Part shown: positions 1 through 13,400 of the stretch, one piece after another | How the letters are laid out: each line of letters starts with the position of its first letter | How positions within the stretch are numbered: position 1 is the first letter of the stretch | NCBI GenBank assembly: GCA_023333565.1 | Contig: JAJKFH010001810.1 | Span: 1,454,879-1,518,878 of the forward strand | Length of the DNA stretch: 64,000 nucleotides | DNA from: Puffinus mauretanicus | Lineage: Eukaryota > Chordata > Aves > Procellariiformes > Procellariidae | Direction: 5' to 3' | Notes under the pieces: model-generated | Told to the model about the DNA's origin: nothing | The model's database searches: none | What the model saw: the letters and a program-made list of their open reading frames with translations, nothing else | Position numbers and translations under genes: made by a program

Positions 1-195
1 AAGTGCACAAGAGACTGGGAGGGAGCATAGCCGGGACAGCTGGCCCAGCTGGCCAACGGGGTATTCCATACCATGTGATGTCATGCTCAGTGTGTGAATG
101 GGAGGCGTGCTCCAGGAAGTAGCAATCGCTACTTGGTTATTGGTCAGCGGGTGGTGAGCAATTGCATTGTGCATCACTCACTTTGTATATTCCAC

Positions 196-196
<1 letters not shown>

Positions 197-232
<36 letters not shown>

Positions 233-240
233 GTTATTAT
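197..240. repeat. (ATT)n microsatellite inside the LTR
   Basis: Roughly 14 ATT units, with one interruption (TTG) near the right end. The tract has no counterpart in the related LTR at 53.7 kb, so it arose after the families split or after insertion. Confidence 0.95.
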
Positions 241-258
241 CCCTTCTTTCTCTGTTCT

Positions 259-264
259 ATTAAA
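259..264 (+). promoter_or_regulatory. LTR polyadenylation signal ATTAAA
   Basis: ATTAAA sits about 140 bp before the LTR 3' end and is followed by a T-rich stretch, as expected of an LTR R/U5 poly(A) signal. Activity is inferred from position only. Confidence 0.5.
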
Positions 265-405
265 CTGTCTTTATCTCATTCCACGAAGTTTACTTTTTCT
301 TCCCCCCCGCCCCCCGATTCTCTTCCCTATCCCACTGTGGGGGCGGCGGGGGGGTGAGTGAGCAGCTGTGTGGTGTTTGGCTGCCTGCCGGGTTAAACCA
401 CAACA

Positions 406-3400
406 GCCATGGTCTGACATCCTGTCTGGTCAGATGAGATAATTTGAGTTGTCTTTGTGCATCCTGAGTTGGAATTTCCCTTTTGTTTAAAATCAGTAGA
501 CTTGCATGGGTAGTAAAGTTCTGTCTGCTCCCTTAGGACAACCAGTATGTTGGGGACTTTAAAAACCAAACAAAAGTTAAATCTCTGGCTTTGCCAGGTT
601 ACTTTATGCTTGTGCAACATATTTATTACTTCTTGCTTATTTTAGAAAAAGAGTTCAGTTTTGGTGTTGATGACCTTTAGACATAGCTCTGGCTGTGCTG
701 TTTGTTGCATAGTATATACACATGTGTGGAGCAGATAGCTTTGAAAATGCTATCCTAATAAATGATTTGAATAAGCCCATGAAATAACATGGAGAGGTAT
801 TTATTCTATTGACTGTATATAAAATGCCCATAAACTGAGCACTGAAATGAAATGCAATAATGGGTATAACCTGTTTAAAATAATATAATACTTTGTGTAG
901 AACTGTTTTCAGTATTTTGTCTGACTAATAGTATTTGGTTTGTTTTTTTTTTTAATATACATAAATAAAAGTCTTCTGTGCCTGATGGTTTGTAATTTTC
1001 CTTTGTCTGCTTTGCAGGTGGTGTAGTATGATACTGTTTGCTTCCAAAAATATAAAATTTAGTAATAGGAATGTCCTACTGTTTCCTTTAGAAAGGGAGT
1101 CAATTATGTACAAAAGTTGAATTGCTGTTACATGTTTTTGGACGAAAGGTAAATTATGTCTTAAATTAAAGGGAAATGTGTGCACAAACTATGCACATTT
1201 GTGTTGCTGAGCCCTCTGATGTCAAGGAGGTGTTAGAGATTGTGTATTAAAAACAAGTTACCTATGATGAAACCAGCAGTGGCAGATTTTATTTTAAATT
1301 ACTCTGCTGAGTATTGGGAACCATGTCTCAATCCTGGACTGCTGAAGTCGGAGGAAGGTTATCATTGACTTCAGTCTATATGGGATAAAGGAGAAAGAAA
1401 AGAGTGAAGAAGTAGAGAATAAATCAGAAAACAGTCAGACAAAAGAAAATAAATTTGAAAAGTAGGAACTAACAAGTTCCTGCTTGTTCACTAGCCATGT
1501 TCACTGTGGGAAAATACAGATGAGAAGCATGAAAATTATATACCAATGTATAAAAAAGACCATAAAGAGAAGAGTGACGGATTATTTTTCTTAATTAATA
1601 AACACACAACTAGGAGTAATGGGCTTAGTCTTCCTTATAGAAACTTACGGTTAAATAGTAGAAATAAACTTTATAGAATACAATTACGCAATGAAATTTT
1701 CTGCCAATGGACATTGCAGAATTACTGGTACAGAAGGTATTTAGAGCTGAGACTTGTAATACGTATGTAAAAGAAGCTTCATTGTGACCAGATACAGCCA
1801 GCTTTGAAAATCACGAGTATGGGAACACAAATCTAGCCACGGGTAACAACTACGTAAAGTTGTTGGTAAAGGAGTCCCATAAACCCTAGTAGTGGCTAGG
1901 CCAACAGTGCCAGAGTCTGGAGCCCTCGTTCACAGTGCAAACAGCACCACTGAGCTGCTGGGTGATCTCCTTTGCCCAAGAGAGACGATGGTATTTTCTT
2001 CCTGCCTGCATTCCAGCTGTTACACCTAGACACTGTAAGGGGTCAAGCATGTAGGAGAAAGAGAAGTATAGAAGAACAGGGAAGAAAGGTGTCTCTGTAT
2101 TTGGGGTGTGTGTTTGCACCTACATTCATTTCTTTAACTGCTGTGGTCTTAACTTTTCCTGCATGGAAGCAAACATGTAAGCAAGTCCCAGCATTTGGGG
2201 CACAACTGTATGCTGAGGTCCGAGAGGGACATTTGTTAAGGGCTGGAGGGGGGTCCCCCGCCTGCTTTCCGTTTTGTATGCTCACTGCTCTGCACTTCAG
2301 GGAGCTGATCCAGAGTGAACAATACCAAAACTACATTTCTCATGAAGGCAGTGGAGAAAGTGAAAGCACCTGATTAAGAAATAACTGCTATAGCTACAGT
2401 GATACCGACCTTGACTGTCACCCCACAGTTCAAACCAAAGTATTTACTCTTCAGAAACATTTTCAAAGATAGTTTCACAAACCTACACATCCTCAAGTTC
2501 CAGTGCTTGTGGAAATTATTTCTCCAAACCTTTTGAGACCATATAACCACAGAGTCCAGATTGGGACACCACAGTGTCTAGGACAGGAGTGTGCATGGGA
2601 GATGGAGGAGAAGTCAGGCCTTCCCTGGAGGCTTTCTGCCTTTCTTTAATACCCAGCTTGCACCCTGTACATGGCCAGATCTGTGGTACTAGTCTCTCCT
2701 CATTCTGCTACGGTTTATACATGGAGTTTTCTAAACAGAAGAACCTTGGGCTTCCTTGAAAATAAAACCTGAAGATGCACATGCACCTGTTTGGGAAGAA
2801 GTGGTTTTGAAGGTTCTTGTCTCGTCTCCCTGTGTGGTCTATAAATGCAGTCTGTAATTAATGTAACCTAATCTTGTCAGGTGTTTGCAACCATCTGTGA
2901 AAATCAAGCCTGCCCTGAATCTCAGTGAAAGGCAAATGCTTTTGAAAACACTGAGCAGAACCCACAGGAGAACTTGCTGCAATTGTTTGAACTATGAAAT
3001 GTAATTTATATTTAAGGAGAGCAGGATTCATGGACTAAATAGTTTTTATTGGTTTGAACCCAGTGGATTTATATTAGGAGTGGATTTGGCCCTTTATATG
3101 TTATCATTTAGAAGCTGTCACAGCTCTTGGATTCTTCTTAAAAGCAATAGGTTCCCATAAGCTGTGTAATCTCTTCCATGCCAGACTGTGAATTTCATTT
3201 CCTGCCTCTCCAGGAAATAAACCCCTGATGTCTGGTATATAGGATAAGGCCAACATACAAAAGCATGAGGCAGCACTTCAGTACATCTAGAAAAATGTCT
3301 GACTGTTGGTTTCTGGTGGGGACTGGCATTATCATTGTTTTCTTCTTTTTAGCAAGTAGATTAAATAGATTTGTAAATTCCTCAGAGTCAATAGTAAATA

Positions 3401-6002
3401 AATGGAAATAGCATCAGAAGACAGGAAAACAGATAAACATCTGAGCTTCTGCAAGTCTCTAGAATGGCACTAAGACTGCCAACGTATCTGATGCTTGCCA
3501 AGAAATCTGAACCATATGAGCGATATTTGTACCTTTTAGAGGCTCCTTTGAGGGAGAAGAGACGGGCAGAGATGATGCAGCTGAATATGTGCCTGCTCAC
3601 CTAATTTTGATGTTGTAAATGTTTTAAGTATTTCTCTTAGCAGTATCATGTTAGCCTTACTGTGTGGTTATTCTACAGTAATCTGTCAATGTTTTGTAAT
3701 TATTCATCCCCTGAAGACTGTGTATGAAGTGTTTGTGTACTGCTACAACTACAGAATGGGTGTTTCAAAATGAGTGTACAGTATTTGTAAAAAGAACTGC
3801 ACTCATATAGGTGTAAAACAAAGCAATTTTGTTGATAATCTTTCTTTCACAGTATTTCCTGAGATGCTTTACATATTACAATAATAAAGCCATAAGAATC
3901 AAGTGATAAAGAAGGGGGAGTAGGGGGAATTCAGTAGAAATGGGGTAAGTAGTGGTGAAGAGTATTTTCAGTTGTGATTTTAAATGAGACAGAGTTGCTG
4001 AAGCAGAGACATAACAGGAGTCTAATCCAGACAGCATCATCTGAGGGACTTAATTGTCCATCAGTATTTAGAGAGGAATTTTGTATTTTGCCATTTCTTT
4101 AGTGAGTATATTAGACATGCAGCACGAATATTTAGAAGCAAGGCAATTGTAATAGCCTATGGATACCTGCAGACTTCTCAAACTCTTAAATGTTATTTTA
4201 TGCAAACAAACAGGATGAAAGTAGTATCAGTCAGGCTTTTGCCAAAGTTGCGCCTACAGTTTCCTAGGTAGAAGTCAGTCAATGATCTGAGTGATAATAG
4301 AAAATAAGAACCCTGTAAATACATGCAGTCAGTCTTGCTATTGTTATTTTTACTATCCCATGCTCATCTACCATCTGTAGCTTGAAATGTTTCTGATTTT
4401 GGACTCAGCATATTTTCAGCAGAAGTAGAAAATGTGTTTTACATTTCTCATTTCTATGGGCTAGAGAATGTACAAGAACGTAGATACATGATCCTTTCAG
4501 AAAAAGGGCATCACGGACAGGGGGTGGAGCAGCCCTGCCTTAAAAATTACAGCAATGACAGTAAATGTCCACAGAATTGCTCTGCAGGAGAGAGAACTTT
4601 TTTCTCGTTACACTGTGCTCAAGACCTCCATCCTCAGGAGTGAGAGTTATTCATGACTATAAGTTGGACCGCATATTTGCGGTATATTTATAGCTCCTTT
4701 AGCTGTCCTCCATAGACAAGGAATCTGAAGTTAGTCCTCCTTCTCTTCCTGAGTAGGTGGAATTATTTTCAGAAATTATTTTCAGAGCAGTCAAAGTCTT
4801 TTAAAGTCTCAGGAGAAATATTTCTACATGGCCAATGCAGAGTCCTTAAATGGAATTGCCTTCAGGGGGATTCACGTATGTTCCAATTGATTCCATATTT
4901 AAAATCCAACCTGATAAAAGCAGACAATCATGTACACAGTGGAAAAAGAAAAGGACAGCAGGATGTACCAAATCCAGAATAAGGAAAGGTTATTATGTGT
5001 TACAGGCATATTTTTATAACATACATACTATTTATTCATGTGTGTGTGTGCACATGTGTATCTATAGTGTAGACAAATGTGTCATGCAGAACTCAGCAAT
5101 AATACGTAATATGCAAAAATAGCTATTTCAACAGACCTTGTGGTGTTCAGCCAGATGATAATGAATGAAAAAATCTATAGATCTTCGCAAAGGGTGATAA
5201 AAGTGGCAATGTTCTTCCAGACTTTGACTTTAAGTTATCCATAATGAATTAATACACTACTGCAGAGTGAGCAGACAATGCTGAGACATCTTGGGGATGA
5301 GATGTATGGTCCAAGTGTTGAGGTTTACTAAAAATTACCTGGAGCTTTCTTCTGGATGTTCTGCAAAAGTCTATCCAATAAGAACTGTTGCACCCTTCCC
5401 ACCTTTTGGCACTTTATTTAGGAAATTCTTAGCCTCTCTTGTGGAAATTGCATTTGTCTTCAATATACATCTTTTTCTCTGCTCTCAAACCTCATAGTTA
5501 GCTAGATTCTGAGCTCATTTTCTCTCCCAACAGATATTCTTGGTGAAAATAATCGGGAAAAAAGTGTGTTGAGCACTGTCAGCCCCAACTTACTCGCACA
5601 GTTAGACAGTAGGTGGTATTTGCTTGATGTGTCACATGTAACATAAACAGAGTCGCTATAGGCACTTTAAAAAATGCATTTCTTAAATGTTGGGTGCAGG
5701 CTGGACATCACAGTGCAGATAATGATATAAAAAATGCTTCTGGGGTTGAAATGGTGTTTTAAGTGATCTTCCTCATAATGAAACACAGGTTCCTATATTC
5801 GCTACCTCTCACCCATTGTTTCTCTAACACTGCAGGATAATATGAATATATCAAGAATGGACTGCACTTTTCTATTCTTAAATTTTAGCATGAATAATTT
5901 TTCTATCCATCGTAGCATTTTCATTCTGTGGAAATAAGTACTAAGTTAATATTTTTGCTACTGTTACCAATATAGTATAATGATGAATAAAACTAGAACG
6001 GC
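406..6002. other. Intronic sequence without recognised features
   Basis: AT-rich, unique-looking DNA. All open frames here are under 135 codons and none has a recognisable protein composition. A short (TG)n run occurs near 5040-5060. No CR1 tail or LTR landmark was seen. Confidence 0.6.
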
Positions 6003-6061
6003 ATGGAATGGAATGGAATGGAATGGAATGGAATGGAATGGAATGGAATGGAATGGAATGG
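6003..6061. repeat. (GGAAT)n pentanucleotide tandem repeat
   Basis: About 12 uninterrupted, apparently perfect copies of a 5-bp unit (ATGGA/GGAAT). The perfection suggests recent expansion and probable length polymorphism. Confidence 0.97.
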
Positions 6062-9000
6062 ACTTTCAGAGGATTTTTCAGATGTGAGGGTGGTTATATC
6101 CTACAACTAAACTGAAAGCATAACTCTGAGTTTGGTGCATTCAGAATGTGGGGCAAGATCCTAAGAAAATTTGAAGGTTTGCTATATTTATGCAATATTT
6201 ACATATTAGGTCCCTGAATCAGTGACTTTTATGCACTAGTGGCATAGAATAATTTATTCTGAAAATAAAACTTTAAAATACAAAAATCAGAATTTCTGAG
6301 AATTTTGTTTCAGACTTTTTATCCTGTTCCTCAAACACAGCTGAAATCTGCAGTGGTGGCTCTAGGTTGGCACATTCATTGAAGCATCCCAAGTCTGAAT
6401 ATAGAAATAGGGACTGAATTATACTTTTACCCACTAAAGGGGCTCCAAACCAGGTTTGGCAAGGAAGCAAAAAGATGTCTCTGTTGTCATTTGCCATAAT
6501 GTATAACTGGTATGAATAAACAGAAAACACCTTCAGGGTCAATTTCCATTCTAACTGATTTACTAATGCAAATGGCTTAAGAGGATGTCACCTACAGGTC
6601 AGCAGTTCAGCTTAATGAGTGAAAGAGACATAGTGAACATACATTGGCTATACATGGGTGAGCTCATACCAGTGTCTGTTGGATGGACACAGAACATCAC
6701 ATTTGGAGGGACAGACCAAGAAGTTAATGAGAAGAGACTGAATGCTCTTCTAATGTGAAGAGTTGGTCCTTTCAATAGCACATGTGAGCAGGAAGCACAA
6801 GACTGATTTTTCTTCTGCAACCTTAGCTTTTTTATTCTCTTACATGTAAAAAAGCATTGCGTTTGAACCTTTCAGAACAGACCTATCCACGGGTATTCAA
6901 CAAGAAGGGAGTTTTATAAGAAAACAGAGTGCAAATAGACAATAATTTCGTAACAGGTGCGGTATGTGCATCCCTCCCTGCCCTGCATTCATTTCAGGCC
7001 AAATTTTGTATGTCACACTGCACTGTAGGATGACTTTTTATGAACACTTTTATGAGCACTTAGCTGAAGGCATTTGTGCTCACCCATTCTTTTTGCATTG
7101 TAGTAAAGTATTGTAAAAATAAAAATTTTTAAAAATTGATAAATTATCTGAAGTGAAATTTCAGTTTTCATTTTCCCTTTAATTATTTTAAAATAAACTA
7201 GATTAACAAGCTGGTTTTCATTTTTCCTCTTTTTGTACATTGGTAACCAGTCTGAAGTCTGGAATATTCCTGATGACATGTCATAAAATGGTGTAATAGT
7301 ACATTTTATTGCATGAAGATGAAATTATTTCCCTTCATGCTGTGAGCCAAATATAGAAGATCATATTGCAACTCATGTAGAAAATTTATACAATGAATAG
7401 TGATTACATTTCTCAAGGAATGGATGTTAGGGGAAAAAAATACCCTTGGTAAGAAAAAGCCCAGTATACCAAGGAAAGACACCAGGTAATCAGTTGTACC
7501 TCTAAACACAGTACAGGAAATGTTTGTACTTCAGGCATAAGGTGATATTTTCCTGTTCACCTTTCAAGGCTAAAAAAAACTTCTTATACTTTAACTAACT
7601 TCCTCTGAGCATTAGTTTAAATGTTTTAGGTAACATTTAAAATCATAACTTTGTTCTTACATTAAATACTGCATTGCTGAGAACACAGTTACATTAGTTC
7701 TGTTGTTCATATTGTATATGAACTATTGTCTGCACTGAGACTTCTGTTGTCAACTTTATGCCATTTTCTACTTTCTGTCATTTCTTTCAGTATGTTTTGC
7801 TTGTAGTTTTATGCTGTGTAGTTTGCATTGTTTCTTTTCTCTACATGAAATAATTAGGAATCTTAATCTAAGCTTTGGTGAAACATCAACCTATCTTATG
7901 ATTAATTACATTTTTTCCTGCTGTTTATATTCGTGTGATGAAACAATGTGAAGTAAAATCATTCTAGAGCACCTTGGGGAAGGCAGGTGAAAACTGTAGC
8001 AAGTGAAATGGAAAGAAGGATGAATGACAAGGAGATTCTCCTTTTTCCACGTAGGACCTAATTTCCAAGCAGGAGAGGAATAGTGCTCTTTCTAGTAGCC
8101 AATCTGTAGAAACCATTCCATAAATAAATATGACATGATAGTAAGTTTTACAGGATCATCCACATTAGATTTGTTTTACCTCAGTACAAAATGTCAGCAA
8201 AAATATTATCTCTTCCAAAAATAAAATAGCCGCATATACGCATTTCATAAAAAAGCAAAGAAAGTTGTGTGCTTGAAAAGTATCTTTTCATATATTGGAT
8301 ACATTTTTACACCAAAACTGCTACTTTTTAGAAATTTGTTACAAACAACACAATAATGGGTAGCTCATTCAAAGCCTTTTTAACAGAAATGTAGAATTCT
8401 CAATAATGATCTTTTTACAAACCTTCTTAAGTTCATCATCAAAGTAACTTGTTAAATAAGCTGCAGAATCAAGAAGTCCATGGAGAATGAAAAGTTAATT
8501 TCAAACCTGTTAATTAAAGAAAAGTAAAAAGTGTGTTGCCGGTGGGAAAATGTACGTCTCCTTCACATCTGTACCATCATGGCTTTACAACGTGCAGCTT
8601 AAAGAAAATGAAGAAATTACATATCCCTTCTAGGGCCTTTTCATGCTAATGTGTTGTAGAGCCATATGAGGTAAATACGAATCCAGCCATTAGTCTTCTT
8701 TGACAGCACAAAATAATGTTATACAAAAAAAGAAATAATAGTATTCCAATAAATCTGTTTATGGTAGTTCTGTATTCCCTGATCAACAAAACTGAATCAT
8801 TATGTCACAGCACAAGGGAAATGACTTTACAGGTTGAGATTTTAGGTTCATCTGTGTCCTGTTCCTAATTATGAGTATCATGTAACATGCCCCTGCCTCG
8901 GAAAACATATATCTATACATTTGTGTACAACCCGATCTGTTGGTAATATCTCTTCTGTTAATACCAGTTAACAAGGATGAGTTCCTACAGGGTTCCTGCG

Positions 9001-9605
9001 GGGCTTTAGAAAAGTGAAGTGCTAAAGATATTAGGTTTCTTTGTTCAATAAACATTACTATGGTTACTTTTATGTAACATATTTCACTTTTTATTACAGC
9101 ACTGTATCTGTCAGCAGAAAGCAAATAGACATTGTTTTTCATAAAGTAACAGATCATTCTTTAAAATACAATAAATTTCATTTCCTATTTTTCGTTCCCA
9201 GTGATTGGCTTACTGTGATCAAATTATAATATATTCCTTGCCTCCAGTTTTACATCAGAGAACATGTTCTTGAATGTCTTCCTGTTTGCTAGCCAGCTGG
9301 GGACAAGAAAGCATAGGTGTAAATGAGCATTCAGGATGGACATGGCATAGTTAGTGAAAAGTTTGCTACATGTTTGGGAGTGTTAGTGTCTAACTGGAAG
9401 GGAATAGGAATGGTCCCTTCTAAATGCAAGTTTTGATTCTGGATTCAAAAGCATAAAACAAATCTCAAGCAAAGGCTGGTGCTGCTAATGCATTTAAACT
9501 TCACTTGCAGAAAGGTAGTACCCTGCTGGGCACTTGTAATTGATTAGCAGCGGCCACTTCTTGTATTGATAAACTTCATTATCACAGCAGGATCATCAAA
9601 TAATT
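6062..9605. other. Intronic sequence without recognised features
   Basis: Very AT-rich. Several A/T homopolymer runs are present, but no repeat family, splice-bounded exon or RNA gene could be recognised by eye. Confidence 0.6.
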
Positions 9606-9810
9606 AGTCTGGAAAGGACCTCTGGAGATCATTTGGTCCAACACTCCACTTGCAGCGGGACCAGCTTCAAAGTTAGATATAACTTGGATGGTAGATCATG
9701 TTGCTCAAGACTTTGTCAAGCTGACTTTGACAAGGATATACAGTCTGTCTGGGCAACTTGTTCCAGTGTTTGATTACTCCTAATGTCATTTTTTTTCCCC
9801 TCAATATCTT
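9606..9810 (-). mobile_element. Old CR1 LINE 3' fragment
   Basis: Read on the minus strand this is the end of CR1 ORF2 and the short 3' UTR. Plus-strand landmarks are CTGGAAAGGACCTCTGGAGA followed by TCATTTGGTCCAAC, then GTTGCTCAAGACTTTGTCAAG, then CTGGGCAACTTGTTCCAGTG. These correspond to the conserved tail of avian CR1 elements, whose sense strand contains CTGGAACAGGTTGCCCAG. It is much more diverged than the 55-62 kb copies, has lost the terminal octamer repeats and does not encode a continuous frame. The left edge (the element's 3' end) is clear. The right edge, around 9810, is approximate. Confidence 0.75.
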
Positions 9811-10374
9811 CATTGATAGTGTTTGCTGCTGTTTCTTTCTGTATTTTTGGCATGATCAGGGGAGAGTTTAGGCTGAGGGAATTAGTTCCCCTGTCATTCT
9901 TGGACGTCTCTGGCAAAACCACTGTATTGGCAGATACAGCTTCAGTTGGAAGCAGTAGACATTTTTCTTAGGTGAAGAAAAAGACTGACCAGAGAGTGAC
10001 AGTTAGCAGTCTGCATGCATAAAATATTTGAGATTCGTCACCAACTCTTGAGCAGCATTGAGAAGGTTTTAATCTCTGGGTCCTGGCAGACTAGGATTGT
10101 TGCTTTTTATTCGACATGGTCCTTCACCAGACCAAGAGACTTGAAATCCCCGAACTATAAGTATGCAAGATAAGTGTCATACATCTTCCATAGACCATAA
10201 TTTATCCACGGATGGATGGATTCATATAATTGGAAGCTGCTGCTTCTGTGTCAGTCTCATCCATTTACCTGCCTTTGCTGAGAGGCAGCTTGAGGAAGAG
10301 TAGGGGTGCACTACGCAAAAATGAGCATGCTAATACTTCTGTAGCTAAATACATCACTAATTCCATGCTGAATT

Positions 10375-10462
10375 CATAGAGTCAGAAGTTCTACAGCCAG
10401 AGGGGATCATTATGTTCACCTTGTCTGACCTCCTGTGTTACATAAACGATATATTTCTTCAA
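10375..10462 (-). repeat. Ancient interspersed-repeat fragment, unclassified
   Basis: The run CATAGAGTCAGAAGTTCTAC, then GCCAGAGGGGATCATTATG and TTGTCTGACCTCCTGTG, resembles an old dispersed repeat of reptile and bird genomes whose pattern is a TCATAGA start, an AGGGGACCATTATGATC-like core and a CTGACCTCCTG end. The exact family cannot be named by eye, and the strand is nominal. Confidence 0.35.
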
Positions 10463-13400
10463 CCTTTTTTAACAACAAAGACCAATTCTGATGAAAAAAA
10501 AAAACTTAAAGATACAGAGAATCTACTACATGGTAATAATTCAAATAGCTAATTAGCCTCTTTATTAAAAACATGCACCTTTTTCTAGTCTCAGTGCATG
10601 AACGCTCAGCTTCTAGCTACTAGATAGATCATGGTACTAGACATTTTATGAGGCACATAATTATTCATTAAACTGAATGTTTGCTTTAAAAATATTTCAC
10701 AATGGGAGACGTCAGTCACTTTTCCATAATCTAAAATTTGAAATATTAATTAAATCCCTCCATTGTGAAATCCTAGAATATACATGCCCTGGACTTGCAT
10801 CTGATTTCATTCATATTCATCTTTATTCTTCTGTCTTCCATCATCCTGTTATCTATTTAGATACTACTTGCTGTAGCAGAGTCAACATATTATGAGTTAA
10901 TTTTCTTTATGTGTATTTAAATGTGTTCCTATAATAGTACAAAATCTTTAGGGACTCTGTGATCATTTGGAGAAAGAATGTGTGTATGATTCTTGTATTT
11001 TTTCCTTCTGTTTTCTGATGGCTAGTATGTTTATTTCTAGTATATAACTCTATGCAGCAGGTTTTCCTGTACCTGTGTTGTCATTACCATTATGAAGAGA
11101 GTTAGTGGATATAAGTAAGATTGACATATGTTTGAGCTATTGTAATATTTTGACTTGCAACTTTTTCAAGAAAGAGCAACAATAAGAGAACATTTATGGC
11201 ACTGTTCAGTTCTTCTTTGTTAGAAGGACAGTTATAATTACTATTAAAATGTCTAACAGTATAAACTCAGGTGAGACTGTCATCAAAAATTAACACATCT
11301 ACATAGTCAGCAACATCCAAGGTCAGAGAACCAAAGAATGAAGATACAGCCACATTGCTACAAAGCAAGGCCTTCTGAGGTAGTGCTGCATGGGCTGATG
11401 GCAGATAATTTGGTGTCGTCTGTTCTCTATTCTTGTTTCTTCCTACTTAGGATACTTTTGAAAGAGTTTAGGAGCCATTATGTTTTACCTTAGGATATTT
11501 CCTTTTAGCTTTTTGTTTCTTGGGAGAAATGTGTTTTATTTCATTCCGCAAAAAATATTTCTTGTTGAGATGTCTACCATACAAAAATAATTCCTGTTGC
11601 AATACTAATTGCTGTATCTTCCTAACATTTTGTCTGTGAAGTCTGCTGCTTCTGGCAAACACTCGCACTTATCTACATTTTAGATAAAGGGCACATTTAT
11701 GGATCTCATACTGTTCACAGATTTAAAAAAAAAAGACAGACAACCCCCCACAAAAAACTCTACAAAAGAATCCATGAAGGTTTAACAGGTGATAGAGTGG
11801 TGCTTTGTGATACTAGTGAACTAATTCACCTGCAGTGAATTCTTTGACTTTATTGGATTATAAGATAGATAAAGTAGCCGTAAGATAGAGAATGTTATTT
11901 ATTGTATAATTTTAGACTGAAATTAATATTAAAGTACGAGGAAATTGTACTGTGTGATTTATGAGCTTGATTTCAATTACTTGAAAATTTTTAAAGCCAC
12001 AGGTCGACTTCTTGGCTGGTATAAATCAATAAAATTGCTTTCATTTATGCTGGTTGCAGATATGATTACATATTTTTAGTTCCTTCATAACTGCATTCTT
12101 TCCTTCAGATATTTCAGAAGAAAAGTCCCACAGCCACACTTCGGAATGTCACAAACTGTAGAACTGATTCCTGTGGGAGACTTGCATCAGCTGAGCCCAT
12201 TTAACTTGGTCGTTTTTTACTTGTAGCTGATCAAAAATCCAACAAGCTATATTGTGCCTTTACCTTCTTACATAGTGACAGTTTGGGACTGTTTTAAAGA
12301 GATAAGAGGTGGGTGCATATTTATTTAAAAATTTGGATAAATCAGAGAAAAAAATGTGAAAGTGATGCAAAAGTTAGATTGTTAATAGATCATTTCAGAT
12401 AGGAATATAACATACTCCCTCTAGTGATGAACAGGTCATTTCCAAAATCTTCATAACATTATAATATGACTTATTCAAAATGTTGTTGACTAGTAAAACT
12501 TGGAAGCAATTTTTTATGTTCCAGTGGTACATGGTATGCGATATGCTTTATTGCATACATATTTTGAATAGTAACTCAACAAGAAGCTGAAAGTTTCATT
12601 AGATGTACTTGAATGCAAGATTTCTGGACATATATCACCATCATTAGTTCCATTTTCTGTGAAGATTCTGTAAATCACAGAACATATCGGTGGTGAATTA
12701 ATTTTCTGTACTCAGATAAAGATAAATTCACAAAAAGAACAACAGTGAGTTAAATAATAAATAGGCCTAATTTGCACTTGTAATTCTTACATCCTTAAAT
12801 CTTCCTAAAGTGTCATTAAAATTCAATGTTCCTTATACAGAATGATGCACAAGCAATACCTATTGCAAAAATTAGATTCAATGGATATGTAAGAGGTGGG
12901 TTTATGCAGCAATTATAGCATTACTTCATTTATAATTATGATCTTTATTAGATGTAATTCAGCCAGCCAGTATAATTTAGATACACACATGCATCTACCA
13001 CTTTAATAAAAATACGCTTGCTGCCCTTGACAGCTTCATGCCTTAAGCAAATCCAATGTATTGAAAGCTCTACTTCTTTATGCTTTCTTCTTGTGGAGTT
13101 AAGCTTTGTGGTTGCTGCCATTGTCTTATTTTACTTTCAGGAAACCATTTACTATACCTAAAACAAAAAAGAACTTGTTTCTAGTCATACCTCTTCCTCA
13201 AGGTCAACTGATTCGGCGACTAGTGTTCTTGACTAGGTTTTCAAAACTTTAAAAAGTGTTATTAGTTTTAATGTTTCCTTATTCAAGGAGCTTTTTATAG
13301 TGGAATTCAAATTCTTTGAAGTACATTCTTTTAAACAAACAAACAAATGAGCAAACAAACAAATCCCAAGCAAACTTCTTAAAAACAAGAAACACAGTTA

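Larger units (their letters stand above)
1..405 (+). mobile_element. ERVL-type solo LTR, 5' part cut by window edge
   Basis: This is the 3' part of an endogenous retrovirus-L type long terminal repeat. It is the same family as the LTR at 53668-54244, read in the opposite orientation. Shared landmarks are the GTGCACAAGA segment at the start, the block around GGTATTCCATACCATGTGATG, ATTAAACTGTCTTTATCTC near position 260, and the terminal GGGTTAAACCACAACA ending in CA at 405. The ATTAAA polyadenylation signal places U3/R to its left and U5 to its right. The copy is diverged: the TATA region found in the other copy is altered to GTGTGTGAATGG, and an (ATT)n microsatellite interrupts it. No gag, pol or env sequence follows, so it is a solo LTR as far as can be seen. 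The left boundary lies outside the window. Confidence 0.85.

Noticed and set aside
1972..2373. 133-codon plus-strand open frame
   Set aside because: No domain, overlapping opposite-strand open frames, and no sign of splice sites or homology.
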